Assembly (NCBI GenBank): GCA_030710605.1
Contig: CP092863.1
Span: 108,230,405-108,294,404 of the forward strand
DNA length: 64,000 nucleotides
Direction: 5' to 3'
Source of the DNA: Cordylochernes scorpioides
Lineage: Eukaryota; Arthropoda; Arachnida; Pseudoscorpiones; Chernetidae
In this document: positions 52,134-63,324 of the stretch, piece by piece
How the letters are laid out: each line of letters opens with the position of its first letter
Numbering within the stretch: position 1 is the stretch's first letter
Program-made: the position numbers and the translations under genes
Notes under the pieces: model-generated
Database searches by the model: none
The model's input: only the letters and a program-made list of their open reading frames with translations
Told to the model about the DNA's origin: nothing

Positions 52134-52486
52134 TGTCAAATTATTTTGACAAACATTATCAGTTTTTTTTTTTCTGATCAGGTTTTAGAGGGAACAATGT
52201 TGTCTTCGTTTGTTAGTGAACCAATCTCTCACGCTCTCTCATTGGACGAATGTGGCCATGTCTGTATATAAGAGGGGACTAAGGGAATGCGGGACGGGCC
52301 GAGAGCGTGGAGAATCGGTGTGGAGACACGAAAAGTGTTTTTCTACGTGGTTTTTTCCGTGTCTGGCTGTCCTCTTCGCATCCCGGTGTCACCCGAGTCC
52401 GATCCCTGCCAGCGATACAATAAAGCTAAGTACTGTTTTATTTTATTTAACAAATCGTGAGTTGTTTTTATCTCCCTTTTGTTGTA
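52134..52486 (+). repeat. LARD-B 3' LTR, truncated
   Basis: Same truncation point as LARD-A (TTTTGTTGTA then satellite). It keeps GGTGTCACCCGAGTCCGATC, which LARD-A's 3' LTR has lost. Confidence 0.8.
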
Positions 52487-53540
52487 AATTGTCTAAATAA
52501 GGTTAGTTTTAGATAAGTTGAATTAGGTTAGTCTAATTGCTAAATAAGGTTAGTTTTAGATAAGTTGAATTAGGTTAGTTTAAGAATATTAAAAAAATAA
52601 TGTTCGTTTTATAATAATTAATTTGATATTTTATTTTTTAAAAAAATATTTTTTTTACTTTTAAATCTCTTTTTAAATTATAATTTAAATTTATAAATTT
52701 AAATGGAATAAAATTCAAAGTATTTCACCGAAATTGTAATTTTAACTCGTGTAAAACGGCTCTAAGGTACGGCGGTGGCAACATACAGCGCCGACTACCA
52801 AAGTTGTTGCTAACTGGGAACGCTCCATAATTTTTAATTTTCAGAATTGAAATATTTTAGTTATTTTAAAATTTACAAATAATTACCTTTTAAATAAATA
52901 AATCTTTATAAAATGTATCCACAATGATTATGAGAGCATTTTATTTCAATATTCCATTTCCATGTTATTATAAAAGATTTAAACACAAAATCAATAACAC
53001 CTGCAGCAGCAGTGGATGGCTTTAATACAATAAAAGCTCTTTGTTATTTAAAAAAAATTTTAGAGGAAGAAAGACATGCATTTCTTTTAAAAATAGACCA
53101 TTTGGAATACATCCTGAAAATAATTTCAGAGCAAAAACAGACATCCATAAAGGAATTTTTTAAAAGATCATGATATTTTTAAGTAATTATTTTTAAATTT
53201 TTATTTTCCATATTTATTTCCTTTCAACTGCTCTCTTCATCAATTATAATAAAATATCATTTGTAATTATTTATGTTACAAAAATATGTATTAATGCTAT
53301 TTTGTCCCTGATACTCAAAGTTAATCATGTAAATAAAAAATAATTAGACAAAAGTACACACACAATGGTTTCAATTAATATCATTAATTTATATTACTAA
53401 GCTATTTGTTAAAAATATTATTTTAGAGAGTTAAATGATTAGCTAATCATCTAACTTTAATTCAACACACCATTAATTTAACTGAAAAATCTGATCCCTT
53501 GGGGTGTTGAATTAAAGAGGTTCGACTGTATATATTTATC
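52487..53540. repeat. Block B right flank, uninterrupted
   Basis: Collinear with 12476-12600 plus 17053-17643 plus 18132-18425. It has empty sites for Gypsy-1 (about 52660) and the 488-bp Helitron (about 53245). The R1 80-bp core is at 52750-52827 (inverse). Confidence 0.88.
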
Positions 53541-53806
53541 AAACTACTTACTCTATATCCATATAAATTTTCATTTAATTTCTTTCTCTTTCTTTTTCAA
53601 AATTATCAGGAGAATTGTTTTTATATATAAGATAGAAAGTCTTAACAAAAACTGTGTGCGAAAAACATTTTATTTGGTTTAATAAACATTATTTATAAAG
53701 ATGGAGTAATACTTAGGAAGTAATAAAAAATATTATATTCATGCCTTTAAAGAGTGTTTTTGTGAAGTCTATTATATTTTGCTTGTTTGTCATCACGCAT
53801 CAAATT
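53541..53806. other. AT-rich spacer
   Basis: Nothing recognised. Confidence 0.5.
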
Positions 53807-54998
53807 CTAACAATATACCGCCACCATATGTTGATTCCAAAGACCATTGTATGGTTGCTCAATGATTTTAACATCTTGGTGGAAGCGTTCACCTATCACC
53901 TTATCAGGGAAAAAGTTTATATGTGAATCCATAAAATGAAATTTTAGATTCATTAAGCACCCGAGCTTATAGAATTTGGAAATCATATTTTCTACGATTC
54001 TTGCATAATTTGGTGACTTATTATTGGCTAAAAAGTGTTTGACAACATCGATGAATGCAAGCCAAGCATTTTTCTCATCTTCTTTCAATGTTGCAATAAA
54101 CTCGTCATTTATTAGTTTACGAATTTGAGGTCCAATGAAAATACCTTCCGTTATCTTAGAACAACTCAATATTAGTCATTAAATATTTGATAGCATCACA
54201 CACACACTTTCTTTAAAGCCTTTACAAAATTTTTCATCAACCCTAATTTGATATGCAAAGGGGGAAGAAGCATTTTTAGTTTATGGACAAGCAGTTCATT
54301 TTCAACGTTTTGTTCACCTAAGCGAAACACTTCTTTCAGGCCACATTTTTTAATATAATGATTCTTTCTGTCTCTGCTGTCCCACTTGCATAAAAAGCAA
54401 GGATACTTTGTGTTTCCTTTCTGTAAGCCCTGTAAAATTCCTATAATTTTAAGATCACCGCAAACTTTCCAACATTGTTGGTATAATTCAACAATTTAGA
54501 TTTTCTTTAGTCAAAAAGGTTTCTTTCATTTGGGTTGAATAGGCAACTGGTAGGGAAGGTAATACACTACCATAGTGCAGCAAACAAGCCTTCAAACTTT
54601 GTTTGGAGGAATGAATAGTCTATGCTCTGTAGCATTGTAATTAATTTCCAGAGTTTTAAAAACGCCTTCAATATCATTGCAGTACACTTATCCTTGTTCT
54701 TCAGAAAAAAAAATGGCAAAAAACATTGTTCCCTATTACGATACACATAGATTTTGGTTTGTGGTAACAAGAGGTTCCTTTGCTTTACTCTTGATCCAAG
54801 GATTTCTGCTGCTTCTTTTGATAGCACTAGATCCCTAACAAGATCATTTAATGATGCCTGATCAATTAAATGTGGAATGCCACTTTCATTTGAAATAAAT
54901 TCAGGTTCTTCTAATTGATGATCATCTGCAAATGCTGATCCTCCTTTTTGATATAGGATTTTCTTTTTAGGATTTCCTAGTACACGTGGGTCAGGCAA
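53807..54998 (-). pseudogene. Relic of a multicopy arthropod gene family of unknown function
   Basis: Two minus-strand frames, 54567-54998 (GSRVKQRNLLLPQTKIYVYR) and 53807-54169 (EGIFIGPQIRKLINDEF, KFYKLGCLMNLKFHFMDSHI, VIGERFHQDVKIIEQPYNG), with stop-ridden homologous sequence between. This resembles a widespread, unnamed family of arthropod and cnidarian proteins with GPQIRKL and GERFHQD motifs that occurs in many copies and may derive from a mobile element. It is recognised from general memory only. Several stops and shifts make it a pseudogene. Confidence 0.6.
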
Positions 54999-55265
54999 TG
55001 ATAATCATGGTGGGTAGAAGTGGGTGACTGCTTTTAATGTAAGTGCACCGCATGTCTACACCTGTGAAAAGCAGTTCGACTTTGCACTTTAAAATTTGCC
55101 AGAGCTCCGTTTGGTTACTTGCACTTGCTGGTGGGGTTGGACGTTTGCAAGAATCGAGAGTCATTGGAGCATTTTTTTAATCAGAAAAAAAGTTCTCAAT
55201 GTGGTAATCAAACTCTGGTCATAGCGGTCGAAAACCAATGGTCTAGACCATCCTTCCACCAACCC
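54983..55265 (-). mobile_element. SINE-like repeat, copy 1
   Basis: Shares TAGTACACGTGG, GTGGGTAGAAG, GAAAAGCAGTTCGACTTTG, GCTGGTGGGGTTGGAC and the tail TCATTGGAGCATTTTTTT with 61866-62133. The right end (AATGTGGTAATCAAACTCTG) corresponds to GATTCAATCCCGGGTCGTAG in copy 2, which looks like a tRNA B box on the minus strand. It overlaps the start of the pseudogene ORF. Confidence 0.55.
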
Positions 55266-55700
55266 CCCTGTTTATATTGTGATTAAGGTAATATTTTTTC
55301 TGAAAAAAACACTTAATCATTGCTTCCCACTGCCAATCAGTTCTTTTATCCATATATAGTATTTGGTCTCCAAGAACAAAACTGAATTCGGAAATCATCT
55401 ACTATCTGCTTTGTACATGAAATGTTCAACTTTTTTTGGGTCAAAGGCCACAGCAATTTCACTTTCCTCCACAAATTGTGTTAGGTTCGGTAAAAGGGAA
55501 CAGATACCCAATAAAATGTTGACAGACTTCTACATTCACCATAAATCTATGAAGATTTGCTGGTACTTCAAAATTACTGCTTTCAATACTTCAAAATATC
55601 AAAAAAAAATATTTACCTCTACAACACTTCTGACTGGCTATGAAGCAAGTGAGGAGGGAAATTCTCCTAACAAATTCAAGAGTCCAGATCAGGTATATTT
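55266..55700. other. Unrecognised sequence, possible TE relic
   Basis: A 127-codon plus frame (55363-55746) and minus-strand words such as FDPKKVEHFMYKADS are seen. No family is recognised. Confidence 0.35.
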
Positions 55701-55727
55701 ACACAGCAATTATAGCCGGAAAGGAAA

Positions 55728-56009
55728 GGAACACTTGGGACCATAAAAACTGCCCTTGGACCCAGAAACTATGAAGTAATAACGGAGGATGGAACAACAG
55801 CAAAAAGATATCAAGACCAACTAATGAGAAGGTTGAGCAAGGGAGAAGAGGAGGAGACAGTGGAAGGGTTCAACCAAGAAAAAGAGGATGACCCAGAGAA
55901 GGGGAAGGAAGAAACAATCCCGACTGGTAGACCAGTCAGATCAAGACGACCACCTGATAAGACTATTTTGCTGATTGGGATGAAGAGGTATATGTTTATA
56001 TGGTTTTGA
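55728..56009 (+). pseudogene. Retroelement integrase C-terminal tail fragment
   Basis: Reads GTIKTALGPRNYEVITEDGT, AKRYQDQLMRR, then an acidic stretch and GRPVRSRRPPDK before a TGA. This is the typical end of a gypsy-type pol (GPRNYEV is the GPY/F-like module; RPVRSRRPP precedes the stop). The upstream frame is shifted. No LTR was recognised. Confidence 0.65.
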
Positions 56010-56089
56010 CCAAGAACTTTGTTGTTGTTGTGTGATGCAATCAAAATATAGTGTGAGATATTCATGTTTATAGTTCTTATGATAATTCT

Positions 56090-56335
56090 GTTGTTGTTGC
56101 TTCTTATCCCCTTGTGTAAAGATTACACAAATTCCATGAGTTCATCCTCTCAAGCTGTTTTATGATAAGCAGCGGCCTATCCCAAAGGTTCTGTTTAGTG
56201 CATCTAATGCAAGCCAAAATGTGTTCTGGAGCTGCAGGTGCCAAGCTACATTTTGGACAAGTGGGGTAGATTTTGTTGTTATTTTCTATCTTCAATGGCT
56301 TGAGATGGCCTGTTCTAAATATTGTGTCGTTTGAT
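56090..56335 (-). pseudogene. LINE 3'-end fragment
   Basis: The minus strand encodes CPKCSLAPAAPEHILAC, the C-terminal knuckle type seen in the LINE at 25690-27229, then WNLCNLYTRG and stop, and ends GGGATAAGAAGCAACAACAA. The relative at 57293-57345 is the tail only. Confidence 0.7.
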
Positions 56336-56692
56336 GATAATTCTGTAATAGCAAAATATTAAGCAAATATATAACTTTTCAGTAGCATACAATCTCTTTT
56401 AAGCAAAATCTACACTACCTAAGATTATTGAATATTAGGTAGAAGAGTACATAACACATTCAGGAAGACTTTGCAAATGTATTGAAAGAAGACAACTTGC
56501 CCACAATGAACAAACCGTGAACCAACTGCCCATCCTTCCAATAATAAGATTCCTGATGCCCACCCTCTTAGAAATCACCAACCTGAATACCTTAATAAAT
56601 AGCTAAAGAAATAAATGGCATCACTTCATGAATTGGACTTCCATTGGCATTGAAACTAAAACCAAAAAGACTTTGGTCAGAACAGCCTAAGT
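56336..56692. other. Non-coding spacer
   Basis: No gene or repeat recognised. Confidence 0.45.
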
Positions 56693-56854
56693 TAGGGGTC
56701 GGCAAACTTTTGAGTCGGAAGAGTCAAAATATTACAAAATTTTTAAAGAACGACAAAATTTTTTTCTTGCCAAAAATAGTGCTTGCATTATATTTGCATA
56801 TGGAACTATATAAAGAGCCGCATGTGGCTCGCAAGCCGCAGTTTGCCGACACCC
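56693..56854. mobile_element. hAT-like MITE
   Basis: TAGGGGTCGGCAAACT at the left and the inverse AGTTTGCCGACACCC at the right, with AAAGAGCCGCATGTGGCTCG near the right end, a pattern common to hAT non-autonomous elements. The 8-bp duplication could not be defined. Confidence 0.7.
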
Positions 56855-57799
56855 GAGTTGGTTACTTCTGTACTGTCTCCAGAAACCTGGGTTGACTAAA
56901 TAAATACAATATTGTAGAAAAGTATTTATTATATTACATACAAGATTTTAATGTTTATATATTTTATTACTTCTCTTGTATTTGTCAATTTTGTATTGGT
57001 GCCTTAATTAAATTGCTGTGTCCAACTGAAGTCTGTCTCTCCTAATTTTTACGTGACATTTTAAAATCTTTAAAAATCCTGGGTTCAACTGACCCAGTTG
57101 ATGGACCTCAGCAATTGTCCCACTTCAGGGATACGGAGGAGCTGTGTCTGTGCTCACATTAGAGTCAGCAGCAAAGGCTTCCATGTTAGGAACGGCCTCA
57201 AATTACAGGCAATGTCAGACTTTCACCAAATTGTACCTGGATCATAGTGCCAGGATCAACTAAAGTTGCACCCCTACACCCCATTCTATGAGATCATGAA
57301 CTCATGGAATTTGTGTAATTTTACACAAGGAGATAAGAAACAACAACAACGTGACATTTTGGTGGAGAGCTAGCTGTGTAGTATAGGAAAGACAAACTGA
57401 AGTTTTCCAAGCAGACCTTGATACCATGGGTGATGGAGTAGTTTACATTTTCAGCAACTGACTCCAGTCATGTCAAAGAAAAAAAATTCCCTTAAGGAAG
57501 ATGATGTTCCTATAGACGACATCCCAAGAAAAAGGATGCAAAGCTAAAAAGAACAAACTTCCAAGACTTCAAGTGAATACTTGACAGAAACAAGTCAGTA
57601 GCAACAAAATTGCAAGCTGTGGGTACATTACCCATAGGGAAGGAGCTATGTAGCGAAATATATATTTTACGAACAGATCATTAAATTTGATATTTATATT
57701 TTCTACTTTGTAAACTTCCCTCATTGCTTTTCTGATATTTTATTGCCTTAAATAAATTTGCAGTGTCATACTGAATTTTTCTGCTGTGATATTAATTTT
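56855..57799. other. Spacer with a LINE tail
   Basis: GAACTCATGGAATTTGTGTA ... GGAGATAAGAAACAACAAC (57293-57345) is a LINE 3' tail. AATTGCTGTGTCC...CTCCTAATTTT (57012-57050) resembles the middle of Helitron family 1. Otherwise nothing is recognised. Confidence 0.45.
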
Positions 57800-58555
57800 A
57801 ACTCTTATGATAGAGGACACTTATCGTAGAAGACACCTCTCTACAAAGGACAGTTTTCATCTTCAAAATTACCATTTTTACTAATTGACTAGATCTACAG
57901 TAATAGGACACCTCTCCCTAAAAGACACTTTGGCTCTGCAAATAGTTGTCCTTTACAGGGAGGTAGTTCTACTATAGCAACTCTCCAGTAAGAAGATACC
58001 TCTCCCTAAAAGACACTTTGGCTCTGCAACTAGTTGTTGTCCTTTACAGGGAGGTAGTTCTACTGTAGCAACTCTCCAGTAAGAAGACAGCTCTCCCTAA
58101 GGGACACTTTGGCTCTGAAACTAGGTGTCCTTTACAGGGAGTTTGTTCTACTGTGGCAACTCTCAGGTATGAGGACACCTCTCCCTAAAGCTCTACAACC
58201 AGGTGTTGTCCTTTACAGAGAGGTAATTCTACTGTAGCAACTCTACATTAAGAGGATACCTCTCCCGAAAGGACAATTTGGCTCTTCAACTAGGTATTGT
58301 CCTTTACAGGTTCTAATGTAGCAACTCTCCAGTAAGAGGACACCTCTCTCTAAAGAACACTTTGGCTCTGCAGCTAGGTGTTGTCCTTTACAGGGAGGTA
58401 GTTATACTGTAGCAACTCTCCAGTAAGAAGTCACCTCTCCTCTAAAGGACACTTTGGCTCTGTAACTAGGTGTTGTCCTCTACTGTAGCAACTCTCTGGT
58501 GAGAGGACAACTCTCTTTAAAGAACACTTTGGCTCTGCAACTAGGTGTTATCCTC
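57800..58555. repeat. Minisatellite, about 90-110 bp unit
   Basis: Seven to eight degenerate units with AGGACACCTCTCCCTAAA, GACACTTTGGCTCTGCAACT, TGTCCTTTACAGGGAGGTAG and CTGTAGCAACTCTCCAGTAA. Shares the word AGGACACCTCTC with the array at 63695-64000. Confidence 0.88.
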
Positions 58556-58559
58556 TATA

Positions 58560-60533
58560 TATTTATAAAAAGGTAAAAACATAAATGTTCAGCGATACAG
58601 GTGATACTACTTAAAATAAAGAAGGAAGAGAACTCAAATTTTATAAAAGAAGAAGAAAGAAACTGAATTGCTCGCAGCTACAAGCTTCTTTTTATTTTGT
58701 GGCAGCAAGCTTTTTAGGAACATAAGGGAGGGGGGTGGTTGATTGAATGGCTGGTTGTTTTACAGGAGGAGGAGGGGCTACAAAATCAGGAGGCAAAAGT
58801 TGGTTGGATGCAAAAAAAAAAAGCCAAAATTATATTGTTATATATATATTATATCATTTTTATATATATATATATATATATTTATTACAAGTGGATGTTT
58901 TAATAAGGAGGGGGGGGGAATTAAAACTGTATATTACAATGAAGGAAGGATTTTTCTCTCTCTCTCCTCTTTTTTTTTAAAGATCTTTGTACAATATAGG
59001 GTGCATGGAGAGGAGACAAAAATAGAGGGATTTTGAGGGTGGGAGGGGAGGTCACTTTCTCTTGCAACAAATAAAAAAATATCTTTTTTTTTTTTTCAAG
59101 AGATCTTTTTTTTAAGTATATATATATATATAAATAGGGGGGGAAATGGGTGAAGAAGGTAATGATGGTAAAAAAAAAAAAAAAAACTCATTTTGTTTAC
59201 AAAGAATGGGAAGGATAAAGATAAAGGGGAAAAAAATAATGGAATTTTTTTTTTTTTCAAAAATCTGGAAGGCAATTATTTTAGCTAATAATTTTTTTTT
59301 TTCACTCTAGAGGATATTAAGCTATAAAAAATGAAAGAATACATATATTTATGAAGGGGAAAAAAAACCTAAATTTCGTATAACTGGGGAAAGTTAGAAA
59401 ATGAGGATAAAGGGAGTGAAGGAAGGAAAAACAGAAAGAGGAGTTGGCACAAAAAAACCAGGAGATGGTTGGTTTTACAATATACACACATTATATACTG
59501 CTTTTTTTTTTCCATATATTCTTATTTTTTTAAAAATAAAGTTTTTTTGTCTTTATCTCTTTTTTTTTTATTTATTTAACTCATATATAACTTTTATCTC
59601 TCTCTCTCAATTTCTTTTTTAAGCACTAGTTTAGACTATTTACATAGCAGTGGTATATTTGGCTCACCAACACACAAACAAAGACAATTATGCATTTTTT
59701 TTTTTTGACGATTGATTGCTAAACTTTGCAATCCTGAGCAATCTTTTAGAAGAGGAGAAAAAGTGGAGGGTGAAAAGGAAAGGTGAAAAAAAAATCATTC
59801 TTGATGGAGAGAGGGGTAAAAATATAATTAAAAACTAAAAGAATGGAGAGATTAAGGTGGGCAGAAAGAGGAAAGATGAGATGGGACAAAAAGAATATAT
59901 ATATATATATATGTCGTACTCCTAAACAACTATTATTAGAAGTAGAGCAAAAAGAGAAAAAAAAAAAATAACAAGATTAGAAAGAGATGTAAAAATGAAA
60001 CACTTAAAAAATAAATGAAGATTAAAAAGAAAAAAAAGAGAAAGAGACTTATTCAACCTGATGAATTTTCAGCTTGTCTCAAATTTAGGACGGCAATGAT
60101 GATGTGATGACTAACATACAAAAAAGTGGGAAGGAAATAAAATGGGAAAAAAACAAAAAGAAATAGGGATGAATAGGAGATTTACAAAAATAAAGATGGA
60201 ACTGAGAGAGAGCCAAAATACCACTGTATATATATATATAAAAAAAAAAAAAAGATTTTGTTGACCCTTTTTAAAAATAAAAAGGTCAATATATATATTT
60301 TTTTCTTCTTCTTCCAGAGAAGATTTTTAAAGGGAGTTTTGACAGGAGATTATCATATGGGTAGCCTTCTTTACAACCTGCTTTATACACAGGTAGGGAG
60401 GGAGGGAGTTGTAATAACAAACCTGGAAGTTATCTGTACATTCAACAACAAAAAACCAAAAGGGAAAAAAAAAAGGGAAGGGGAGAAAAAAAAAAGGGAG
60501 TTTTCAGCAGCACATTTATCACAGTTTGGCCGT
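58560..60533 (-). other. EIF4ENIF1: Homopolymer-rich region, likely 3' UTR of the 4E-T-like gene
   Basis: Follows the stop codon (60534-60536) on the minus strand. It has an extreme density of A-runs, T-runs and (TA)n. All frames here are short and low complexity. The true polyadenylation site cannot be fixed; several AATAAA-type signals exist on the minus strand (for example near 59570). Confidence 0.4.
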
Positions 60534-60775
60534 TCAGTTCTGCACCGTCTGCTGCCTCTCTACTTCCTCCACTAAGAGTGCGTTCTGGAGGGGCACTGGG
60601 GGAAGGTCTGCCATCTTCTGCTTGAGGACGTCGTTGTTGAACCACTTGGTGAGGTTGTTGACAGGGGAGTGGCGCGAGGAGCTTGCCGCCCCTGCTGCTG
60701 AGGGGTTCAGGAAGCTCCCTGATTGGCTGTTAGCGCCACGAATGGGAGTAGGACCCCCGCTCATGTAATTGCCTT
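60534..60775 (-). CDS. EIF4ENIF1: 4E-T-like gene, last coding exon
   Basis: The acceptor TTGTTTTCAG precedes the exon. It begins with the last two bases of a split codon, which fit the one base left by the exon at 62243. The product ends SPVNNLTKWFNNDVLKQKM...ALLVEEVERQQTVQN and stops at TGA. The NLxxWFxxDVLKQ pattern close to the stop matches the conserved extreme C-terminus of eIF4E transporter, a cytoplasmic P-body protein that binds eIF4E and promotes translational repression and mRNA decay. Identification is by remembered family features. Confidence 0.72.
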
Positions 60776-60903
60776 CTGAAAACAACAGTGTTGTATTGTT
60801 TACCACTGTATTGAGATATGGTTATCATATTTATTGTTTACATAAAAGAAAGTTTTGAAAATAGAGCAATCCATAAATAAATCTTTAAATAAAAAGTCAT
60901 ATA

Positions 60904-61227
60904 TTGGATCAAAATATCATTTATTTTACCAATATTTCAGTTGGCTGAACAGTTTGAAAGAATATTTCAGTTTGAAAGAGGGAAAGTAAAATCAGGTAAA
61001 AAGTTTAGTTGAATTTTGAATTTGCAAGCTCAAATACACTGCTCTTCAACGGGCTATATTTGCTTGTAAATTCAAAATTAAAAGAAACTTTTTCCTGATT
61101 TTATTTTCCCTCTTTCAAATAATTTCTGGGCAACTATGCTCGCATATTAAAATGTTATAACACCTTGATAAAGGTTGGCATTCAGCCAACTGAAATATTG
61201 GTAAAATAAATTATTTTTGTGATCCAG
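60904..61227. repeat. Foldback repeat (MITE) in the intron
   Basis: TTGGATCAAAATATCATTTA at the left pairs with the right end AATTATTTTTGTGATCCAG. TTTACCAATATTTCAGTTGG matches the inverse CCAACTGAAATATTGGTAAA. The pairing continues inward through GAAAGAGGGAAAGTAAAATC and its inverse near 61090. It would fold into a long hairpin in the pre-mRNA. Confidence 0.85.
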
Positions 61228-61639
61228 ACTTTTTAAATAAATAAAAGAAAGGCTGGTGTGTATATCTTCTCATGATAAATGTTATGTCTTGTAAAGTGAT
61301 TAATAAGAAAGTAACTAAAGAAATATCAAATCTTTTTTTTTTTTTTTAATTGCAGCATATTTAAAACATGATGTGATATATTTTCTCATTAAGTAGGTTT
61401 ATTTGATGATGGTAACAACTGTTACCGGAACTTCAGACACTATTTATTTGTATTTATTCTCTTGTGACTATGTTTAAGTGTTATGGTTAAATTTGTTGTT
61501 GTTAAAATTCAAAAGTATTGTTGTCAATCACTGATTTCTAAGTATGAAACGTTGCATGCAGTTTTGACTGTGTTAGTGATCAAGACTGTATTAATTGCAA
61601 GGTCTTTCCACTATGTACTAAGTTTCAACCTGCAACCCA

Positions 61640-61850
61640 TAAACACATTATTGACTGTATTGACTCATCCATTGATGAGCTCTACTCATCCCAAGCAGTC
61701 ACCATCAAAAGTCTCAAGCTTTATAAGCTTGATACCTTAATATGATTGAGTGGAGATAAGAAAGAAGATTATTGACTGTATTGACTCATCTATTGATGAG
61801 CTCTACTTATCCCCTGCAGACACCATCAACAAGTTTGATACTTTTTTTTT
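61640..61850 (+). repeat. Two LINE 3' tails in tandem (intronic)
   Basis: GAGCTCTACTCATCCC...GATTGAGTGGAGATAAGAAA followed by a second partial copy from GACTCATCTATTGATGAGCT. Same family as 27169-27352. Confidence 0.8.
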
Positions 61851-61865
61851 TTTTTTGCTTATCCC

Positions 61866-62133
61866 TAGTACACGTGGTACAGACCATGGTAATCATGGTG
61901 GGTAGAAGTTGGCGACTGCTTTTACTGTAAGTGCACCACATGTCTACACATGTGAAAAGCAGTTCGACTTTGTACTTACATATGTGCCAGAGCACCGTTT
62001 GATTACTTGCACTCGCTGGTGGGGTTGGACTTTTGTAAGAATCGGGGGCCATTGGAGCATTTTTTTAAATTATAAAGAAGTGCCCAATGTGGGATTCAAT
62101 CCCGGGTCGTAGTGGTCTGAAATCAACGTTTGA
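61866..62133 (-). mobile_element. SINE-like repeat, copy 2 (intronic)
   Basis: Matches 54983-55265. The minus strand contains GACCCGGGATTGAATCCCAC, like a tRNA T arm/B box. Another partial copy follows at 62139-62190. Confidence 0.55.
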
Positions 62134-62195
62134 AACCACTTACAAATGTGCCAGAGCCCCGTTTGGTTACTTCTATTCGCTGGTTGGGTTGGACG

Positions 62196-62228
62196 CTTGA
62201 TACTCTGATATGATTGAGTGGAGATAAG
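62196..62228 (+). repeat. LINE 3' tail abutting the intron donor
   Basis: GCTTGATACTCTGATATGAT then TGAGTGGAGATAAG ends only 14 bases from the donor GT at 62241-62242. Confidence 0.75.
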
Positions 62229-62242
62229 ACTGTGTTAGTTAC

Positions 62243-62680
62243 CTTGAGGGTGAGGTGGCCTCTGGGAGTTAAGGAGCAGCTGGTGCAGGGTGACTGGGTG
62301 GATGGGGGCCCTCAGTTGACGGGGCCCTGCTATGAGAGGAGGGGGAGGGGCGGTGGCCGCGCCACGGTGCATGCGGAACATGAGGGCCGGGTTGACAGCC
62401 AGGTTACGCAGCCTCTGCTGTTGCTGCTGCTGCTGTTGTTGCTGCTGCTGCTGCTGGGAGACTGCAGCCGCAATCTGCTGCTGGAGTATTTGCTGCTCCA
62501 TCATCTTGGCAGCCGCCAGCTGGGAAGGGTGCAGCCCTCCGTTTTTCAGGAAGTAGTCGGCTCCCTTCACTATGGGCCGGCCTGCACTCCCTCTGCCTCC
62601 ACCTTGCTGGGTGAACAAACCTTGGCCTTGGATGGCCTTGCCTCGGGGGACACAGTCCTCTCCCAGCTGTCCGTTGCTCT
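62243..62680 (-). CDS. EIF4ENIF1: 4E-T-like gene, penultimate exon with polyglutamine
   Basis: 438 bases. Acceptor TGGTGTCTGCCAG, donor AAG|GTAACT. The frame begins with two bases completing a Glu codon and ends with one base, consistent on both sides. Product: SNGQLGEDCVPRGKAIQGQG, LFTQQGGG..GSAGRPIVKGADYFLKNGGL, a Q-rich helix with about 14-15 consecutive Gln encoded by mixed CAG/CAA, then RLRNLAVNPALMFRMHRGAA and LHQLLLNSQRPPHPQ. Intrinsically disordered, Gln/Pro-rich sequence is typical of the C-terminal half of 4E-T, which contacts decay factors. Confidence 0.72.
62404..62458 (-). repeat. CAG/CAA trinucleotide repeat
   Basis: Interrupted CAG repeat encoding the polyglutamine tract in the penultimate exon. 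Confidence 0.95.
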
Positions 62681-62793
62681 CTGGCAGACACCACAGTCAG
62701 ATCTTTTAATCCTCAACTAAAGAAATAAACAGCAACATTCTCACATCATGGCAGAATATAAAAAAATAAGTATAACAGTGAAATTATACTGGT

Positions 62794-63075
62794 ACACCTA
62801 TCCCCCGATTTACACGGTAGATACGTTCCTGAGATAAACGTGTAAATCGAAAATTAAAAATTTTTTAAAAATTAGAAATACAGACACAGTGTGCGTGTGC
62901 AGCCAGTCAGCACATAACCTCGGGATTTCTCGTGAGATGTGTACACAGCGCATGCGTTCAATCACAGTAGCATTTAGTATAGTGCGATAAAAACAAAAAC
63001 AAAAACTTATTTGGAAAACCGTGTAAAAGCGAAAACGTGTAAAACAAGTACCGTGTAAATCGAGGGATATCAGGT
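62794..63075. mobile_element. pogo-like MITE (intronic)
   Basis: CCTATCCCCCGATTTACACG at the left and the inverse CGTGTAAATCGAGGGATAT at the right. The interior repeats CGTGTAAA words. Confidence 0.7.
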
Positions 63076-63324
63076 AGATAAATTAAGACACCTCCTGATC
63101 ATGCAACTAAAAGTTACTGATGGTTCCTGATCTAGGGACACAGGTGAGCAGCATCGGTACTCCAGTTAGAAGCACATGGTGTCTGTTCCTCATGTCAGAT
63201 CCAGCCATTTTATATTAGAGCTAAGTCGAGCAGCTAGTGAGTAGTGCTCCTAGTCTAAATGACAAAAGCAGACACATTCTACTTCACCTAATCATCATGG
63301 ATGTCAAATCTCCTTTGATAAGCT

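Larger units (their letters stand above)
47614..52486 (+). mobile_element. LARD-B, duplicate of LARD-A split by a composite Helitron
   Basis: 5' LTR 47614-48075, internal region, ORF 50519-51688 and truncated 3' LTR 52134-52486 are collinear with LARD-A. A Helitron complex (48179-50045) lies between PBS and gag; copy A shows the empty site at about 10060. Confidence 0.88.

Noticed and set aside
58743..59036. Small basic ORFs in the homopolymer-rich region
   Set aside because: Composed of microsatellite translations (YIYIYI, KKKK); no coding character.
62214..62720. Plus-strand ORF with poly-Leu, and other frames with poly-Cys or poly-Ala
   Set aside because: They are antisense or shifted readings of the CAG repeat; splice sites and phase support the minus-strand polyglutamine frame.
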